From: Nitrospirota bacterium
GTDB lineage: Bacteria; Nitrospirota; 9FT-COMBO-42-15; HDB-SIOI813
Direction of reading: 5' to 3'
DNA length: 7,951 bases
NCBI GenBank assembly: GCA_023248365.1
Contig: JAHFER010000067.1
Span: 1-7,951, forward strand
This document shows, piece after piece, positions 5,536 through 7,951 of the stretch. The notes under the pieces were generated by a model. The model was not told the origin of the DNA. It was given only the letters and a program-made list of their open reading frames with translations, and searched no databases. Numbering within the stretch: position 1 is the stretch's first letter; each line of letters begins with the position of its first letter. The position numbers and the translations under genes are program-made.

Positions 5536-6069
5536 CTATACTTTTATAAAAAACGGTTCCACTTCCCTCGATGCCTCATCCACTTTTAAACCACTTTCTG
5601 TGGAAACGGGATCAGGGTCCTGTCTGTGATTAAAGTCCACTACAATCTGACCATCAACCGGGTCAATCTTTATAGCTGCACGCCATAATAGCCTCGGCGC
5701 CGGCCCTCCAAGTACATTGCCGCCTAAGTCATAGATACTTCCGTGACACGGACACAGAAACACCTGTTTGTCTGAAAACCAGTTAGGGGTACAGCCGAGG
5801 TGTCTGCATATTGAAATCATTGCGTAAAGTCCGCGTTCCGTGCGGACAACCCATACCTGTCTCTCTTTCTTCCAGTTCTCACTCAGACCTATAGGATAGT
5901 CAGAAGGTTTTCCTATTTTAAATACCTTCTGTGACTCATACAGCACATTAGGGAAATAATACTTATAAAAACTGAAGGCTGATCCTCCCATAGTGGCAGC
6001 TATTCCAGCCCATCCCACAAGGGAAAAAAAGTCCCTTCGCGTTATCTTTTCATCACCAATGTTACTCAT
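5536..6069 (-). CDS. petC: Rieske [2Fe-2S] protein of the b6f-type complex
   Basis: The 177-residue protein starts with a twin-arginine segment (TRRDFF, 10-15) and a hydrophobic helix (about 16-33), a Tat-routed membrane anchor as in other Rieske subunits. The cluster motifs are C88-R-H90-L-G-C93 and C106-P-C108-H109-G-S111, giving two Cys and two His ligands and the C93-C108 disulfide. Ser111 and Tyr113 (CHGSIY) are the residues whose hydrogen bonds raise the cluster potential in well-studied Rieske proteins. GGPAPR (121-126) is the usual proline loop near the cluster. It takes one electron from quinol at the cytochrome b site and passes it to a c-type cytochrome, probably the tetraheme protein encoded downstream. 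Its ATG overlaps the TGA of the oxidoreductase gene (ATGA), suggesting coupled translation. Confidence 0.96.
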   Translation of the reverse strand: MSNIGDEKITRRDFFSLVGWAGIAATMGGSAFSFYKYYFPNVLYESQKVFKIGKPSDYPIGLSENWKKERQVWVVRTERGLYAMISICRHLGCTPNWFSDKQVFLCPCHGSIYDLGGNVLGGPAPRLLWRAAIKIDPVDGQIVVDFNHRQDPDPVSTESGLKVDEASREVEPFFIKV

Positions 6070-7904
6070 TTTACCTGGGTCTCCTCTATTTCCTCTATAT
6101 ACTCAAAATATTCAAGGCTTACAGCGCCGGTCGGACACCGCGTTGCGCAATGCCCGCACCTTATACAACGATCTTCATCCTTTATCATTGCAGTCCCAAG
6201 CTCCAGCACAGAGGAATCCTCTCTGCTCATCAGGTCTTCCCATGAAATTTTGTATCTTGCCTCAACAACCTTTTTCAGGTCATCATCCCCTTCAATCTGA
6301 TTAATTGGCACCATCTTAAGACATGACGTTGGACATACATCAACGCACCCGCCGCAGAGTATACATGCATCTCCATCAAAGACCGTATTTAAATGACACT
6401 TAAAACACCGTTTTGCCTGATCAATAGCCTCTTTTTCGCTGTATCCTATCTCAACGAGTGATACATCACCTTTTCTTACTTCAGCATTAACTGCACCGGG
6501 CTCTTTCCTGTTTAGAAGATCGTAATTCCTGAACATTCTGTATTCTTTTGGGTTCCCGACAGGGGTCATTATACCCCGTCTGTTTATAGTTCTGCTGGTC
6601 CCTCTAAGGTACTCATCAATTGACTTAGCCGACTTCTGTCCTGCGGCAACTGCAGTTATTAAAAGCTTGGGGCCATAGGCAACATCACCTGTGGCAAATA
6701 TTCCTGCCACATTTGTCTTGTAATTATCAAGATTGACCTTTAAAACTCCAGGCCTTGACATCTCTATGCCGTCATCAGTAGTAATAAAAGAAAGATCCGC
6801 CCCCTGACCAACTGTAACTACGACTGTATCACAGTTTATTACCTGTTCTGAGTTTGGCTCAAACTGCGGATTAAATCTTCCGGTCTCATCAAAAATCTTA
6901 ATGCAACGGATCACCTCAAGACCGGTAACCTTGCCATTTTTACCGAGGATACGCTTAGGACCAAACCCGTCATGCAGGATTATACCCTCTTCTTCTCCCT
7001 CATGAATCTCAACAGGGTCTGCAGGCATTATCTTCCTCGTTTCAAGGCAGGAGATGTGAACCTCTTTTACTCCAAGACGGACAGCAGACCTTGCGGCATC
7101 ATATGCCACATTACCTCCGCCTATAACAACCACCCTGTCACCAACCTTTGGCCTTCTGCCGTAATTTGCCGCCTTAATAAAGTCTATGCCTACCAAAACA
7201 CCATCAAGGTTAGCCCCTTCTATTTGCAGTGAGCGCCCAAGCTGGAGCCCGACCGCTATCAGGATGGCCATATATCCCATATTCCTCAGATCTTTTAGCG
7301 AGAAGTCCCTTCCGATTACAGTATTACACTTTATCTCTACACCAAGGGATTCGATAGAGGCTATTTCTGATTTAATGAGTTTTCTGGAAAGACGATAATG
7401 AGGAATACCCATAACCATCATGCCGCCTGCTTCAGGTTCAGCCTCAAAGACTGTCACCTTATATCCAAGCAGTGCAAGGTCATGAGCCGCTGTAAGACCT
7501 GCCGGACCGGCTCCTATGATTGCAACCTTTTCATGGGTGCCATGTCCGCCAATACGTAATGCATTGGAAAATCTTAAAACTCCGGAAGGGTCTGTTATTG
7601 CCTCTACACCATATTTTTCTGTTACAAACCTTTTAAGCGCCCTTATTGAAACCGCTTCATCAATATTGGTTCTGCGGCAGGCCGCCTCACAAGGATGACC
7701 GCATATGCGGCCGCACACGGATGCGAATGGATTTGGGCCTCTTGCAATTGCATAAGCCCCTTCATAATCTCCGGCTGCAATTGCCTGAACATAACCGCCT
7801 GAATCAGTTCCAACGGGACAAGCTGTTCTGCATTTTACCTGCCCTGCAAAATAATCTATATCCGGAACCACTACACGATATTTATCTTTTAAAGACCACA
7901 CCAT
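6066..7904 (-). CDS. GltD-like FAD/NAD(P) oxidoreductase with C-terminal ferredoxin clusters
   Basis: The 612-residue protein has three parts. Residues 25-76 hold the cysteine pattern of the glutamate synthase small-subunit Fe-S domain (C25, C29, then C64-x3-C68-x3-C72-x3-C76). Residues 125-435 form the two-dinucleotide-fold flavoprotein: GAGPAG (131-136) for FAD with EAE (154-156) after the second strand, GGGNVA (262-267) for NAD(P), and GIFATGD (401-407) closing the FAD site. The C-terminus has C514-x2-C517-x2-C520-x3-CP and C580-x2-C583-x2-C586-x3-CP, two [4Fe-4S] sites split by an insertion of about 55 residues, plus a CxxC at 500-503. No signal peptide or membrane helix is seen, so it is cytoplasmic. 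No glutamate synthase large subunit gene is in the window. It overlaps the Rieske gene by 4 bp and probably links NAD(P)H to the quinol complex. No stop precedes the ATG in frame up to the window edge (47 bases), so the true start may lie upstream. Confidence 0.9.
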   Translation of the reverse strand: MVWSLKDKYRVVVPDIDYFAGQVKCRTACPVGTDSGGYVQAIAAGDYEGAYAIARGPNPFASVCGRICGHPCEAACRRTNIDEAVSIRALKRFVTEKYGVEAITDPSGVLRFSNALRIGGHGTHEKVAIIGAGPAGLTAAHDLALLGYKVTVFEAEPEAGGMMVMGIPHYRLSRKLIKSEIASIESLGVEIKCNTVIGRDFSLKDLRNMGYMAILIAVGLQLGRSLQIEGANLDGVLVGIDFIKAANYGRRPKVGDRVVVIGGGNVAYDAARSAVRLGVKEVHISCLETRKIMPADPVEIHEGEEEGIILHDGFGPKRILGKNGKVTGLEVIRCIKIFDETGRFNPQFEPNSEQVINCDTVVVTVGQGADLSFITTDDGIEMSRPGVLKVNLDNYKTNVAGIFATGDVAYGPKLLITAVAAGQKSAKSIDEYLRGTSRTINRRGIMTPVGNPKEYRMFRNYDLLNRKEPGAVNAEVRKGDVSLVEIGYSEKEAIDQAKRCFKCHLNTVFDGDACILCGGCVDVCPTSCLKMVPINQIEGDDDLKKVVEARYKISWEDLMSREDSSVLELGTAMIKDEDRCIRCGHCATRCPTGAVSLEYFEYIEEIEETQVK

Positions 7905-7951
7905 ATTCTTTTTTCCCGCCTCACCCTGTACCCCCGATATTGTAATCCAGT

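Noticed and set aside
6389..6403. CFKCH in the GltD-like protein, which matches the CxxCH heme c motif
   Set aside because: The protein has no export signal and the motif belongs to an Fe-S/zinc-like cysteine region before the ferredoxin clusters, so heme attachment is unlikely.
6066..7904. Glutamate synthase small subunit (gltD) as the literal function
   Set aside because: The N-terminal and flavin domains fit, but the extra C-terminal ferredoxin clusters and the coupling to the Rieske gene point to a different partner.

Overview
All the genes I can support lie on the minus strand, so transcription runs from the right edge of the window to the left. In transcription order they are: a GltD-like FAD/NAD(P) oxidoreductase with extra ferredoxin clusters (7904-6066), a Rieske iron-sulfur protein (6069-5536), a cytochrome b6-type di-heme cytochrome b (5507-4743), a subunit IV-type C-terminal cytochrome b half (4666-3842), a 38-residue single-helix membrane protein (3825-3709), a membrane-anchored tetraheme cytochrome c (3592-2657), an ATP-grasp-like protein of unknown function (2579-993), and a KamA-family radical SAM aminomutase that runs off the left edge (875-1). 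Plus-strand open frames are shadows of these genes.

The first six genes look like one operon for a quinol:cytochrome c oxidoreductase of the b6f (split cytochrome b) type. The cytochrome b has the 14-residue gap between the second pair of heme histidines and a Cys in the place that carries heme ci in b6f. The quinol-site motif is APWY rather than PEWY. A tetraheme cytochrome c replaces cytochrome f/c1. A soluble NAD(P)/FAD/Fe-S protein overlaps the Rieske gene by 4 bp, suggesting that the complex exchanges electrons with NAD(P)H. The 38-residue protein sits where a small PetG/L/M/N-like subunit might be expected.

The left third (1-2600) is different in character. It holds a possible two-gene unit (ATP-grasp-like protein plus KamA aminomutase) heavily colonised by short palindromic repeats. 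Two C-run/G-run palindromic elements (2433-2549 and 1722-1802) sit in frame inside the ATP-grasp gene and are translated as Pro/Lys/Gly-rich peptides. A degenerate third copy lies in the leader of that gene. A different 85-bp element with perfect 10-bp inverted ends (916-1000) supplies the gene's stop codon. A fourth palindrome (3624-3697) separates the small-protein gene from the cytochrome c gene.

The organism is probably an anaerobic or microaerophilic environmental bacterium with moderate GC. The combination of a b6f-type complex with a multiheme c subunit, a GltD-like partner and abundant short palindromes would fit Nitrospirota or a neighbouring phylum. This is an inference from gene content, not a demonstrated assignment. 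No tRNA, rRNA, CRISPR array, transposase gene or clear promoter was seen, and no gene-free stretch exceeds 300 bases.
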